Source: Candidatus Woesearchaeota archaeon (GTDB lineage: Archaea > Nanobdellota > Nanobdellia > SCGC-AAA011-G17 > VGLX01). Taken from it: DNA of 8,569 nucleotides. Below, one piece after another: positions 1-6,403 of this stretch (position 1 is its first letter; each line of letters begins with the position of its first letter). A model generated the notes under the pieces. That model had not been told where the DNA came from, ran no database searches, and saw only the letters and a program-made list of their open reading frames with translations. The stretch spans positions 1 to 8,569 of the forward strand of contig VGLX01000037.1 in assembly GCA_016866645.1 (NCBI GenBank), given 5' to 3'. Made by a program: the position numbers and the translations under genes.

Positions 1-36
1 TAGGTATTTTCATCTTTTTTGTCTTAAATCATACTC

Positions 37-189
37 TTAAGGGAGCAAGACAGGGATGCCTTCTTTTATTTTGAAGTTTTTCTTGCAGCTTTCGCATCGT
101 AGCAAGCTTTTGCCCCTGTCGTATCTCAGGTTTGATTTGCACTTTGGGCAGCACAGCATTTTTAGCAGCTTGGCCGGTAGTTCCTTCAT
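37..189 (-). CDS. Trm112-like zinc-binding methyltransferase activator
   Basis: This 50-residue protein has the look of the Trm112/YcaR family. A short N-terminal helix (ELPAKLLKML) leads into a CPKC knuckle, a second CESC knuckle about 20 residues later, and the closing IPVLLP strand that is typical of these proteins. In archaea and eukaryotes Trm112 is a small zinc scaffold that binds and stabilises several tRNA, rRNA and release-factor methyltransferases; that role is known for the family and not shown here. The open frame runs upstream to a GTG at 228 and contains an ATG at 207. I prefer the ATG at 189, because the TATA palindrome at 211-220 then lies about 27 bases upstream and gives a leaderless transcript, whereas it would lie inside a gene started at 228. 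The gene diverges from deoC. A start at 207 behind an acttaaag element is the main alternative. Confidence 0.75.
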   Translation of the reverse strand: MKELPAKLLKMLCCPKCKSNLRYDRGKSLLRCESCKKNFKIKEGIPVLLP

Positions 190-210
190 AAGAACGGGTT
201 TGTCCATAAT

Positions 211-220
211 GTTTATAAAC
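211..220. promoter_or_regulatory. Palindromic TATA element shared by the trm112-like gene and deoC
   Basis: GTTTATAAAC is a perfect 10-base palindrome. Rightward, its centre lies about 26 bases before a start near 241, which leaves a short leader carrying the deoC ribosome site. Leftward, its centre is about 27 bases from the ATG at 189 on the minus strand. One TBP site could therefore serve both genes. This rests on spacing only; no B-recognition element was demonstrated. Confidence 0.5.
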
Positions 221-248
221 CTTACCACTAATCTTTAAGTTCGACACT

Positions 249-255
249 GGAGGTG
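249..255 (+). promoter_or_regulatory. Shine-Dalgarno site of deoC
   Basis: GGAGGTG lies nine bases before the ATG at 265, a strong match to the 16S rRNA tail, and it fixes the deoC start. Several other genes in the window appear leaderless, so this organism seems to use both modes of initiation. Confidence 0.75.
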
Positions 256-264
256 TTTTAGAAT

Positions 265-1008
265 ATGGAAATCACTAAAGAATATCTTGCGAAGATGATA
301 GACCATACGCTGTTGAAACCTAATGCTTCTACAAAAGATTTAGAGCTGTTATGCGAGCAGGCGGTGCTTTATAGTTTTGGTGCTGTTTGCGTAAGGCCTT
401 TTGACGTGAGGTATGCTTATAAGCTTCTGAAAGGCACAGGCGTCAAAGTATGCACTGTCGTAGGCTTTCCTTGGGGAATACAAACAACAGAAGCCAAAGT
501 AAGGGAGACTTGCGAAGCGATTTACGAAGGCGCTACTGAGATAGACATGGTAATTAACAGGGGTCGCTTGAAAGAAAAGTACTACCCTCTTTTCAAACAA
601 GATATTAATGACGTGGTATTAAACGCTAAAACTTCAACTTATGCTAAGGATAAGATAATAGTCAAGACTATATTAGAGACTTGCGAGCTCAAGGATGATG
701 AGATAGTACAAGCCTGCCTTTTAGCTAAGGAAGCGGGTGCTGATTTTGTCAAAACATCTACTGGATTGTACAAAGGAGCTAAAGTAAAAGATGTCAGGCT
801 TATGCATAAGACCGTGCCGGATCTGGGTGTCAAAGCTTCTGGCGGGATAAAAGACTGGAAAAAAGCGGAACGGCTTATAAAAGCAGGAGCTACCAGGCTA
901 GGCACAAGCTCAGGGGTAAACATACTGTCGGAGTATATGAAACTAGCTGAGCCAAAACGCGAGTATCATCCGAATCCTGTAGAGCCAGCTAAGACAGACA
1001 AGTACTAG
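265..1008 (+). CDS. deoC: Deoxyribose-phosphate aldolase
   Basis: DeoC splits 2-deoxy-D-ribose 5-phosphate into glyceraldehyde 3-phosphate and acetaldehyde through a lysine Schiff base, closing the route that recovers carbon from deoxynucleosides. The 247-residue protein is of normal length and covers the whole TIM barrel. It opens with IDHTLLKP (residues 12-19), continues with VVGFPWG (65-71) and EIDMVIN (92-98), and has the Schiff-base strand FVKTSTG with Lys163. VKASGGIKD follows with Lys190, and the phosphate-binding GTSSG is at 213-217. Asp94, Lys163 and Lys190 match the catalytic Asp-Lys-Lys set of E. coli DeoC (D102, K167, K201). The start is set by a clear ribosome site. No other deo gene is adjacent, so it appears to be transcribed alone and to end in the T-rich stretch that follows. 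The protein is cytoplasmic, and the call is secure. Confidence 0.97.
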   Translation: MEITKEYLAKMIDHTLLKPNASTKDLELLCEQAVLYSFGAVCVRPFDVRYAYKLLKGTGVKVCTVVGFPWGIQTTEAKVRETCEAIYEGATEIDMVINRGRLKEKYYPLFKQDINDVVLNAKTSTYAKDKIIVKTILETCELKDDEIVQACLLAKEAGADFVKTSTGLYKGAKVKDVRLMHKTVPDLGVKASGGIKDWKKAERLIKAGATRLGTSSGVNILSEYMKLAEPKREYHPNPVEPAKTDKY

Positions 1009-1011
1009 CCC

Positions 1012-1036
1012 TTTTTTTAAAAACAAATAATTTTTT
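1012..1036 (+). terminator. T-rich terminator after deoC
   Basis: A run of seven T starts four bases after the deoC stop codon, and a second run of six T follows at 1031-1036. There is no stem-loop, as expected for archaeal termination on T-tracts. Confidence 0.45.
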
Positions 1037-1050
1037 ATAGTGATTAGTTC

Positions 1051-1060
1051 TTTAAAATAT
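1051..1060 (+). promoter_or_regulatory. TATA-like box of the superoxide reductase gene
   Basis: TTTAAAATAT is centred about 33 bases before the ATG at 1088, implying a leader of only a few bases. No convincing ribosome site is present, which fits near-leaderless translation. Confidence 0.4.
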
Positions 1061-1087
1061 TAACAAAAATAAACGATTGATTGAGAA

Positions 1088-1468
1088 ATGACCGAACAAA
1101 AACAGATATACAAGTGTAACGTTTGCGGTAACACTGTAGAGGTTCTACACGCAGGAGCCGGGCAGTTAATCTGCTGCGGGCAGCCTATGGACTGGCTTAA
1201 AGAAAAAACCAAAGAGTTAGGCAAAGAGAAACACGTTCCGGTAATAACCCGAACACCGACAGGGACAAAAGTGGCAGTAGGAGCGGTCCCGCACCCTATG
1301 GAACAAGAGCACTACATAAGCTGGATAGAACTCATAGCCGATGGTCAAAGATACTTAACATTCCTAAAACCTGGAGACAAGCCAGAAATAGAGTTCAAAG
1401 TAAAAGTTGACAAGGCAGAAGCAAGAATCTACTGCAACATACACGGCCTATGGCAAGGTAAAAAATAA
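1088..1468 (+). CDS. dfx: Superoxide reductase, two-iron desulfoferrodoxin
   Basis: This enzyme reduces superoxide to hydrogen peroxide without making oxygen, a defence typical of anaerobes. The 126 residues contain both domains of the two-iron class. The N-terminal desulforedoxin domain has Cys10, Cys13 and the adjacent pair Cys29-Cys30, which hold the rubredoxin-like centre I iron. The C-terminal domain has the Glu47-Lys48-His49 loop near the active iron, the HPMEQEH segment (His69, His75) and CNIHGLW (Cys116, His119). Together these give the four-histidine, one-cysteine centre II. Every iron ligand expected for the family is present, so the enzyme should be active. No rubredoxin or rubrerythrin gene lies beside it, so its electron donor is not visible. 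It implies an anaerobic or microaerophilic cell that meets oxygen at times. Confidence 0.96.
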   Translation: MTEQKQIYKCNVCGNTVEVLHAGAGQLICCGQPMDWLKEKTKELGKEKHVPVITRTPTGTKVAVGAVPHPMEQEHYISWIELIADGQRYLTFLKPGDKPEIEFKVKVDKAEARIYCNIHGLWQGKK

Positions 1469-1483
1469 GAGCTAAGAGTTAGT

Positions 1484-1492
1484 TTTATAAAC
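1484..1492 (+). promoter_or_regulatory. TATA box of the DNA methyltransferase gene
   Basis: TTTATAAAC is centred 26 bases before the ATG at 1514, which predicts a leaderless message. The bases between are almost all pyrimidine (CCTCTTTTTTT...), so the same stretch may also terminate the upstream superoxide reductase transcript. Confidence 0.55.
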
Positions 1493-1513
1493 CTCTTTTT
1501 TTTCTATTTTTTT

Positions 1514-2248
1514 ATGAAGAAAATATTTTTCCATACTTGCGAGGACATGCACGAAGTGAAGTCTGATTCTGCGAGGTTAGCGTTCGCTAGCCCACCATAC
1601 ACTAATAACCGCGACGGCAAAACTTTAGACAAGCAGGACTATCTAAGCTTCATAATGAAGACCTATTCTGAAATATTCAGAACATTAACGCCTGGGGGCG
1701 TATTAGTGTCCTTAAACACGGACTTAAGGGACCATGCAAGCTACAACAAAGGAGAAACCAAGTATGAAGGCACGGTATGGCATAAGCACCACTCCATAAG
1801 GGAGGTCTGCGATGGCATAGGCTACAAATGCTTTGACCATAAGATATGGGTTAAGTCTTTCGAGCAAAACCTTTACAGGTACAACTTCTCGCACATAATG
1901 CTCTACTCAAAGCCTGGAGGGAAGATTTTAAGACCTCACAGTCCAAAACACGCTGACGGTTTCGGCACAGACGTCTGGCACTTGCAGGATTCTATGATGA
2001 GGAAGGATTCTAAAGGGTTCTTATTCAGAGATGCTATACATCCAGAAATCCTGAGGAGATGCATCGACGAGTTCACCAAAGAAGGAGACCTGGTCGTTTC
2101 GCCGTTCGCAGGATCTGGAACAGTACTTGCCGTGGCTGAAGAAATGGGAAGGGACTGGGCTGGCTATGAGGTTAACAAGAAGCTAGAAACGCTCATAAAA
2201 GAGAGCATTTACGGACCAAAGCCCAAGATTTATTCTGAAAAAAAATAA
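1514..2248 (+). CDS. Solitary beta-class DNA methyltransferase (probably N4-cytosine)
   Basis: This is a 244-residue amino-methyltransferase of the N6/N4 DNA family (PF01555 type). The motif order is that of the beta class: the catalytic SPPY at 26-29 comes first, and the AdoMet-binding SPFAGSGT at 196-203 is near the C-terminus, followed by GYEVN (217-221). SPPY rather than DPPY favours N4-methylcytosine over N6-methyladenine, but that rule is only a tendency. The middle holds DVWHLQ (153-158), and the region from about 80 to 130 should contain the target recognition segment. The acidic residue usual before PF in motif I is a serine here. No restriction endonuclease or specificity gene is adjacent, so it is an orphan enzyme, possibly regulatory or a remnant of a restriction system. 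The ATG at 1514 is chosen because it suits a leaderless promoter. Confidence 0.88.
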   Translation: MKKIFFHTCEDMHEVKSDSARLAFASPPYTNNRDGKTLDKQDYLSFIMKTYSEIFRTLTPGGVLVSLNTDLRDHASYNKGETKYEGTVWHKHHSIREVCDGIGYKCFDHKIWVKSFEQNLYRYNFSHIMLYSKPGGKILRPHSPKHADGFGTDVWHLQDSMMRKDSKGFLFRDAIHPEILRRCIDEFTKEGDLVVSPFAGSGTVLAVAEEMGRDWAGYEVNKKLETLIKESIYGPKPKIYSEKK

Positions 2249-2296
2249 GAATCAAAGCATTTAAAAACTTCTCAGAAGCAATACAGATTATGAATC

Positions 2297-2340
2297 GTTA
2301 AAATGAGTTCTTAACTTGTTTTTCCGATTAACAGGAGATG
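2297..2340 (+). promoter_or_regulatory. TATA-like box and ribosome site of the FKBP gene
   Basis: GTTAAAATGA (2297-2306) predicts transcription from about 2327. AGGAGATG (2333-2340), seven bases before the ATG at 2348, is a good ribosome site and decides the start. A second TATA-like string, TTTAAAAAC (2260-2268), would give a longer leader. Confidence 0.5.
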
Positions 2341-2347
2341 ATCAATA

Positions 2348-2779
2348 ATGGCTATAAAAAAAGGAGATAAAGTAAAAGTCTGGTACGAAGGCAAACTCGA
2401 AAACGGGGCGGTTTTTGACAGTTCAGAACGTCATAGTAAACCTTTAGAGATTGAGGTCGGAAAAAGTCAAGTTATAAAGGGATTCGAAGAAGCGCTGATA
2501 GGCATGGAGAAAGACCAAGAGAAAGAAGTGACTATCAAGCCTAAAGATGCCTATGGCCCGTATAATCCTAAACTTTTGAAAAAAATCCTTAAAAAACAGA
2601 TCCCTCCTGACAAGAATGCAAGGCCGGGAGTAATAGTCGGATTAATGACTCAGGACGGCAGGAAAATACTGGCTACGGTCAAGAGCGTAACTGACAAAGA
2701 GGTATTCATAGACCTGAACCATCCTCTGACTGGGAAGACTCTGATTTTCAAACTGAAAATCGTTGAGATATCTTCTTAA
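2348..2779 (+). CDS. FKBP-type peptidyl-prolyl cis-trans isomerase, SlyD-like
   Basis: This 143-residue folding helper catalyses cis-trans isomerisation of X-Pro bonds. The FKBP core is split, as in SlyD and short archaeal FKBPs. The first half (1-70) carries DKVKVWYEG with Tyr13, the Phe23-Asp24 pair, QVIKGFEEAL (41-50) and KDAYG (66-70). An insert-in-flap chaperone domain occupies about 72-118, and the core resumes at DLNHPLTGKTL (122-132). The active-site aromatic and aspartate residues are present. There is no signal peptide or membrane anchor, so it acts in the cytoplasm. It lacks the histidine- and cysteine-rich metal tail of bacterial SlyD. It is preceded by its own promoter and ribosome site and ends in a bidirectional terminator, so it is probably a single-gene unit. 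Confidence 0.95.
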   Translation: MAIKKGDKVKVWYEGKLENGAVFDSSERHSKPLEIEVGKSQVIKGFEEALIGMEKDQEKEVTIKPKDAYGPYNPKLLKKILKKQIPPDKNARPGVIVGLMTQDGRKILATVKSVTDKEVFIDLNHPLTGKTLIFKLKIVEISS

Positions 2780-2799
2780 TTTTTTTTGTTAAAAAAAAA
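2780..2799. terminator. Bidirectional terminator between FKBP and glycosyltransferase genes
   Basis: Eight T follow the FKBP stop codon, then GTT, then nine A that read as a T-run on the minus strand just past the glycosyltransferase stop. The near-palindrome supplies a T-tract for each of the two converging transcripts. Confidence 0.6.
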
Positions 2800-2802
2800 G
2801 AA

Positions 2803-3885
2803 TCAAAGCGCCGGCTCTATGATCTCATCGATGAGCTTTTTGACGTTTTCTTTGCTATTGTTCGTGGATGGGAATCCTGTAAAGCTTTTAGACTCTTCGA
2901 GGTCTATCTCAAAGTTCAGCTTGTCTTGACTTATGGAATAGAACCATCCTTTTTCCTTGTAAAGCATGGCCAGGTATTCCTGCTCAGTTTGTCCAGGCGT
3001 GGGTATGAACATCGCTTTCTTGCCAAGCTCCAATAGCTCCATGACTGTAGTGTAGCCCGGCCTTGAAATCACTGTTTTTGCCCTGTTGAGATGGTCTAAT
3101 TGCGCGAAGCGGTTCATGTTCGAGCGTACCTCCGCGCCTCCGATCCATACGACTTTATCCCTTTCCGGCTCGCCAAGGCTTACTACGACTCTCCCTTTGA
3201 GCGCATCAATCTGTTTTAACACTACTTTTTCAAAATTAGTCCTCTGAGGCTCAGGCCCTGAGATAGAGACGAAATAGTCTATGTCTTCTTCAACGTCTTT
3301 TTTCTCGACATGGCTGAAGGGCCCTGCATAGTATATCTTGTCATGTTTTGTTAGAAAATTCCTGCGGCTTAGCTCACCGGCTATACTTGAAGTGTCAGGC
3401 TCGAAGTCAGGCACTATTATCTTGTCAAACCATTTATAGTACCGCGCGTTGAAAATCTTGCTTAGGATTTCAAAGTGCTTAAAATGCTGCGGGAACTTGA
3501 ACATTAGCTGGTGAGTGATCAAGAAACTCGGCACTTTGGGGCTGCACATCTCGAACCTGTTGTCGCTTATCACCAAATCATAACCTTTCTTCTCTATGAT
3601 CTGCGAGGACACTTTCCTCTCTTGTCGTATATGGCTTAGGAGTAGAGGAAGGTTCATGACTATAGTCCCAGAAAAGAACTTATCCGTCGTGTAAGGGATA
3701 GGATAAGGCGGAAGCTCGATATGGTTCAGCTCAGGAAATTCTTTTTCAAGAAACACCTTTGGGCTTCCATGATTAGCTATGTCTACTTCGTATCCTCGTT
3801 TCAGAAGCTCGTTGATTATGGGGATATCTCTCGTCGCATGGCCAAGACCCCAGTCAAAAGGGCTCACCAGTATTTTTTTAACCAT
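2803..3885 (-). CDS. GT-B glycosyltransferase of the MJ1255/MurG-like family
   Basis: The 360-residue protein has a two-Rossmann GT-B layout. The N-terminal half begins with ILVSPFDWGLGHATRD (residues 5-20), the glycine- and histidine-rich acceptor loop shared with MurG-like enzymes and the archaeal MJ1255 group. The C-terminal half starts near VSISGPEP (206-213). It carries SRPGYTTVMELLELG (274-288) and the following GQTEQEYLA (298-306), the nucleotide-sugar site in which the Glu of MELL would contact the donor ribose. Known relatives transfer a sugar, often N-acetylglucosamine, from a UDP donor; donor and acceptor cannot be read here. There is no transmembrane segment, so it probably works at the inner face of the membrane. 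A TTG sits directly before the ATG at 3885. The ATG is preferred because an AT-rich box (3909-3919) lies about 29 bases upstream. The gene diverges from the GH1 gene. Confidence 0.88.
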   Translation of the reverse strand: MVKKILVSPFDWGLGHATRDIPIINELLKRGYEVDIANHGSPKVFLEKEFPELNHIELPPYPIPYTTDKFFSGTIVMNLPLLLSHIRQERKVSSQIIEKKGYDLVISDNRFEMCSPKVPSFLITHQLMFKFPQHFKHFEILSKIFNARYYKWFDKIIVPDFEPDTSSIAGELSRRNFLTKHDKIYYAGPFSHVEKKDVEEDIDYFVSISGPEPQRTNFEKVVLKQIDALKGRVVVSLGEPERDKVVWIGGAEVRSNMNRFAQLDHLNRAKTVISRPGYTTVMELLELGKKAMFIPTPGQTEQEYLAMLYKEKGWFYSISQDKLNFEIDLEESKSFTGFPSTNNSKENVKKLIDEIIEPAL

Positions 3886-3908
3886 CAAGATAAAGCTAAT
3901 TCTGCTGT

Positions 3909-3940
3909 ATTTTTAATATTTTCGTAAAAAGATTATTATA
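3909..3940. promoter_or_regulatory. Divergent promoters of the glycosyltransferase and GH1 genes
   Basis: The 77-base gap holds two boxes. ATTTTTAATAT (3909-3919) reads on the minus strand as a TATA box about 29 bases before the ATG at 3885. ATTATTATA (3932-3940) lies about 27 bases before the ATG at 3963. Both spacings predict leaderless messages. The boxes are about 20 bases apart, so the two promoters may compete or be co-regulated. Confidence 0.45.
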
Positions 3941-3962
3941 CTAATCCAGCACTAGAATAAGC

Positions 3963-5237
3963 ATGCAAAAAGAGTTAAGATTCCCAAAAGGATTCTATTG
4001 GGGTAGCGCGACGTCAGCCCATCAAGTAGAAGGCAACAACACCAAGAGTGACTGGTGGGACTGGGAGCAGCTGCCTGGGAAGATAAAGAACGGTGAAAAA
4101 TCAGGCTCAGCATGCGACAGCTACAGCCGTTTCGAAGAGGATTTTAAGATAGCCAAAAGCTTGAAGCAGAACGCTCACCGTTTCTCGATAGAATGGAGCA
4201 GGATAGAGCCCAAACAAGGAAAATTCGACAACAAAGAGATAAGGCATTACAAAAAAGTCCTAGAATCATTGCTTGACAAGAAAATAACTCCGTTCGTAAC
4301 CCTGCACCACTTCACGAACCCGTTATGGTTCAGCAGGCAAGGAGGCTGGGCGAACAAGCGCTCGGTAGACCATTTCGAAAGCTTTGTAGGGAAGATAACA
4401 CAAGAGCTCGACCCTTACGTCAAGTATTGGATAACGATTAACGAGCCGTGCGTCGGGACATTCTGGGAATACATCGAAGGAAAATACCCTCCAGGGAAGC
4501 ATAACCCATTACTTGCATTAACAGCATTAAGACATAAGATATTAGCGCATGGTAAGGCTTACCGTAAGATACACTCGGTGTCAGCCCATAATCCTCATGT
4601 AGGTTTCGCAAAACAGGTAGTGATATTCAGCCCAGCGAATCACAAATCATTACTAGACAGGAAGCTCGCTAACATTTTTGATTTCATATTCAACGAAGCC
4701 TACTTGAAAGCCATGGATGTAGGGATTGTAAGCTTCCCGTTCAGCCTTAACAAGAGGTATGAATACTTGAGAGGTGCTTGGGATTTTATCGGGATAAACT
4801 ATTACCAACGAGTATTGATCGACGCGAAGATGGTATGGAAAGACTTCATAATGAGGAATATTACTATAAAGGGCAAAGAGAGGTTCGAAGTTGAAGGTGC
4901 ACAGTTTTATCCGCCAGGGATTTACGATGCTATGATACGGCTGAAAAAGTATAATAAACCCGTTTACATAACAGAGAACGGCTTGCCTACAAATAACGAG
5001 GAAGATCGTATAAAGTTTTTGAAAGATAACCTGAAAAACCTGCATAAGGCGATAAGCCAAGGCGTTGACATAAGAGGGTACTTCTACTGGTCATTAATCG
5101 ACAACTTCGAATGGTTCCTAGGATTCGAGCCAAAGTTCGGCCTTGTAAGCGTAGACCTGAAGACCCAAAAAAGGGCTCTGAAGAAGAGCGCTTACGCCTA
5201 CAAGAAAATCTGCCAGACTAATTCTGTACAAACTTGA
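3963..5237 (+). CDS. GH1 family beta-glycosidase
   Basis: This retaining glycoside hydrolase of family 1 hydrolyses beta-linked glucosides, galactosides or related sugars. The 424-residue chain spans the whole barrel. It opens with FPKGFYWGSATSAHQVEG (7-24), with the sugar-binding Gln21. TINEP (158-162) holds the acid/base Glu161, and YITENG (335-340) holds the nucleophile Glu338. GYFYWSLIDNFEW (372-384) is the aglycone-side WSLxDNFEW signature. LHHFTNP (114-120) matches the usual L-H-x-x-x-P strand. Both catalytic glutamates are intact. It is somewhat shorter than the usual 440-490 residues. There is no signal peptide, so the enzyme is cytoplasmic and would act on imported or internal glycosides. 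Exact specificity (beta-glucosidase, beta-galactosidase, beta-mannosidase or 6-phospho forms) cannot be told. The divergent glycosyltransferase suggests, without proving, linked glycan metabolism. Confidence 0.95.
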   Translation: MQKELRFPKGFYWGSATSAHQVEGNNTKSDWWDWEQLPGKIKNGEKSGSACDSYSRFEEDFKIAKSLKQNAHRFSIEWSRIEPKQGKFDNKEIRHYKKVLESLLDKKITPFVTLHHFTNPLWFSRQGGWANKRSVDHFESFVGKITQELDPYVKYWITINEPCVGTFWEYIEGKYPPGKHNPLLALTALRHKILAHGKAYRKIHSVSAHNPHVGFAKQVVIFSPANHKSLLDRKLANIFDFIFNEAYLKAMDVGIVSFPFSLNKRYEYLRGAWDFIGINYYQRVLIDAKMVWKDFIMRNITIKGKERFEVEGAQFYPPGIYDAMIRLKKYNKPVYITENGLPTNNEEDRIKFLKDNLKNLHKAISQGVDIRGYFYWSLIDNFEWFLGFEPKFGLVSVDLKTQKRALKKSAYAYKKICQTNSVQT

Positions 5238-5239
5238 AA

Positions 5240-5247
5240 TTTTTTTT
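5240..5247 (+). terminator. T-run after the GH1 gene
   Basis: Eight T follow the GH1 stop codon by two bases, with no stem-loop, in the same arrangement as after deoC and FKBP. Confidence 0.5.
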
Positions 5248-5261
5248 CCTTAACCAAAAAG

Positions 5262-5270
5262 GATATAAAC
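5262..5270 (+). promoter_or_regulatory. TATA box that sets the start of the Nudix fusion gene
   Basis: GATATAAAC is centred about 29 bases before the ATG at 5295 but only about 8 bases before the in-frame GTG at 5274. A transcript from this box cannot include the GTG, so the leaderless ATG at 5295 is the likely start. Confidence 0.55.
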
Positions 5271-5294
5271 CTAGTGAGTATCCTCAAGAAAATA

Positions 5295-6236
5295 ATGGCA
5301 GACCTTGAAAGACGAGTAAGGTGCGTGCTGCACGGAAGCTTCAGGAAAAATTTCGACCTGATAAAAGACGTCTATGACACTTTCACGAACGCAGGCATAG
5401 AAGTCATCGCCCCATCGGTTTCTGAGATTGTCGGAGAGACTGACGGCTTCGTCCACTTAGCAAATGACCAAAGCAAAGACCCGAGAGTAGCCGAGCTATT
5501 ATACCTTAAAAAACTCTCAGAACTAGGCCCAGAGGGGTTCAGCTACTACATAAACCCTAACGGCAGGTTAGGCGTAAGCGCTTCTTATGAGCTTGCCATA
5601 GACCAGCTGACGAACACGAGATGCATCCTCATGGAAAAGCTGGCAGACCATCCCGCTTACATACATGGAAATTCTGTCTGGAAGCCGAAAGAGCTCGCAA
5701 GCTACGTATTAGAAAACGGGCATTATCCTCCGCCAGTAATACTGCCTAATGAAGCATACATACATAACATGCTTCAAGATTTTATCCTTCACGGCTCAAT
5801 CATAGCAGTAGGCTCGATGGTAGTGGACTACAGCAGTAAGAAATACAAAAAAGGACAAGAAAGGGAGATACTGTTAGTAAAGACTCACAAGTGGGGAGAT
5901 AGGTTTTCTATAGTCGGTGGGAAAGTAAAGAGGAACGAACGGCTTGCAGAAGCCTTAAAAAGAGAGGTTTCTGAAGAAACAGGGCTGGACTGCAAGATAG
6001 AAGAAAGCATATGCACATTTGATGAGATAAAGAGTTCTGGATATTTTCAGCAAGGAATGCATAGAGTGTTCACAGATAACGTAGTAAAAGTAGCTAAGAG
6101 AAAAGTAGTACTAAATGAAGAGGCTGAACAGCACATCTGGATTCCGCCGACAGCAGCTTTAAAAGAGCTTGATATCGAACCTAACGCTAAGATAACATTA
6201 CAGCTTTACATTGATAAACATAAGAGACTGGCGTAA
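5295..6236 (+). CDS. Fusion of a nucleoside deoxyribosyltransferase-like domain and a Nudix hydrolase
   Basis: This is a 313-residue, two-domain protein. The C-terminal domain carries a complete Nudix box (G-x5-E-x7-R-E-V-x-E-E-x-G-L, residues 209-231), the metal site of enzymes that cut nucleoside diphosphates linked to another group. The N-terminal 150 residues look like a Rossmann-type nucleoside 2-deoxyribosyltransferase or related sugar-base cleaving fold. They start with a beta strand and GSFRKNF (14-20), then a long helix and a second strand GIEVIAPS (34-41). GVSASYELAID (93-103) follows, where Glu99 sits at the place of the family's catalytic glutamate. The Nudix assignment is firm; the N-terminal one is by pattern and weaker. 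A house-cleaning role on damaged or unusual nucleotides, or on ADP-ribose-like compounds, is inferred. The start at 5295 follows the promoter spacing; an in-frame GTG lies at 5274. Confidence 0.85.
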   Translation: MADLERRVRCVLHGSFRKNFDLIKDVYDTFTNAGIEVIAPSVSEIVGETDGFVHLANDQSKDPRVAELLYLKKLSELGPEGFSYYINPNGRLGVSASYELAIDQLTNTRCILMEKLADHPAYIHGNSVWKPKELASYVLENGHYPPPVILPNEAYIHNMLQDFILHGSIIAVGSMVVDYSSKKYKKGQEREILLVKTHKWGDRFSIVGGKVKRNERLAEALKREVSEETGLDCKIEESICTFDEIKSSGYFQQGMHRVFTDNVVKVAKRKVVLNEEAEQHIWIPPTAALKELDIEPNAKITLQLYIDKHKRLA

Positions 6237-6257
6237 AAATACGCTCTCTTTAGAAAC

Positions 6258-6266
6258 TTTTTTAAA
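6258..6266 (+). promoter_or_regulatory. TATA-like box of the tRNA-Leu gene
   Basis: TTTTTTAAA is centred about 45 bases before the first base of the mature tRNA. Transcription from about 6289 would leave a leader of some 17 bases for RNase P to remove. The T-run may also end the upstream Nudix transcript. Confidence 0.4.
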
Positions 6267-6314
6267 CATTGTAAAACCAGAATGTTCTATGCGCGGTTAG
6301 GCAGATGCAGGGGT

Positions 6315-6346
6315 AAACATCAAACTTAACTGTTTGTGTTCCTTAG
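6315..6346 (+). other. tRNA-Leu intron 1 (32 nt, position 8/9)
   Basis: The central helix is AGGG (6309-6312) with CCTT (6341-6344), including one G-U pair. The bulges are GTA (6313-6315) and AGA (6345-6347), each cut after its second base. The intron continues as AACA/TGTT, a bulged T6320, then CAAAC/GTTTG closing a six-base loop. The outer side extends with G6307-C6349, C6308-G6348 and T6306-A6350. Cutting here rejoins U8 to A9. Confidence 0.85.
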
Positions 6347-6371
6347 AGCAAAGCCTGGCCAAATGCGCAGG

Positions 6372-6396
6372 ATAGGAAAAACCATTCCTATGCGGA
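6372..6396 (+). other. tRNA-Leu intron 2 (25 nt, position 30/31)
   Basis: The central helix is CGCA (6366-6369) with TGCG (6391-6394), four Watson-Crick pairs. The bulges are GGA (6370-6372) and GAA (6395-6397). The inner stem is TAGGAA/TTCCTA with loop AAACCA. The outer helix is weak (G6365-C6398 only), so this is a relaxed motif. Splicing restores the anticodon-stem strand CAGGA. Confidence 0.85.
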
Positions 6397-6403
6397 ACTT
6401 AAG

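Noticed and set aside
1..36. T-rich first 36 bases as part of a gene
   Set aside because: No coding pattern or RNA motif is visible; it may hold a T-run terminator (ATCTTTTTTG) of a gene to the left.
4653..5060. A 135-codon open frame on the minus strand
   Set aside because: It lies wholly inside the GH1 gene, whose catalytic motifs are clear, and has no recognisable pattern; it is a shadow frame. The other antisense frames inside deoC, the Nudix fusion and the transposase are rejected for the same reason.
5274..5294. GTG at 5274 as the start of the Nudix fusion
   Set aside because: It lies four bases past the TATA box and so could not be in the transcript; the ATG at 5295 has the correct spacing.
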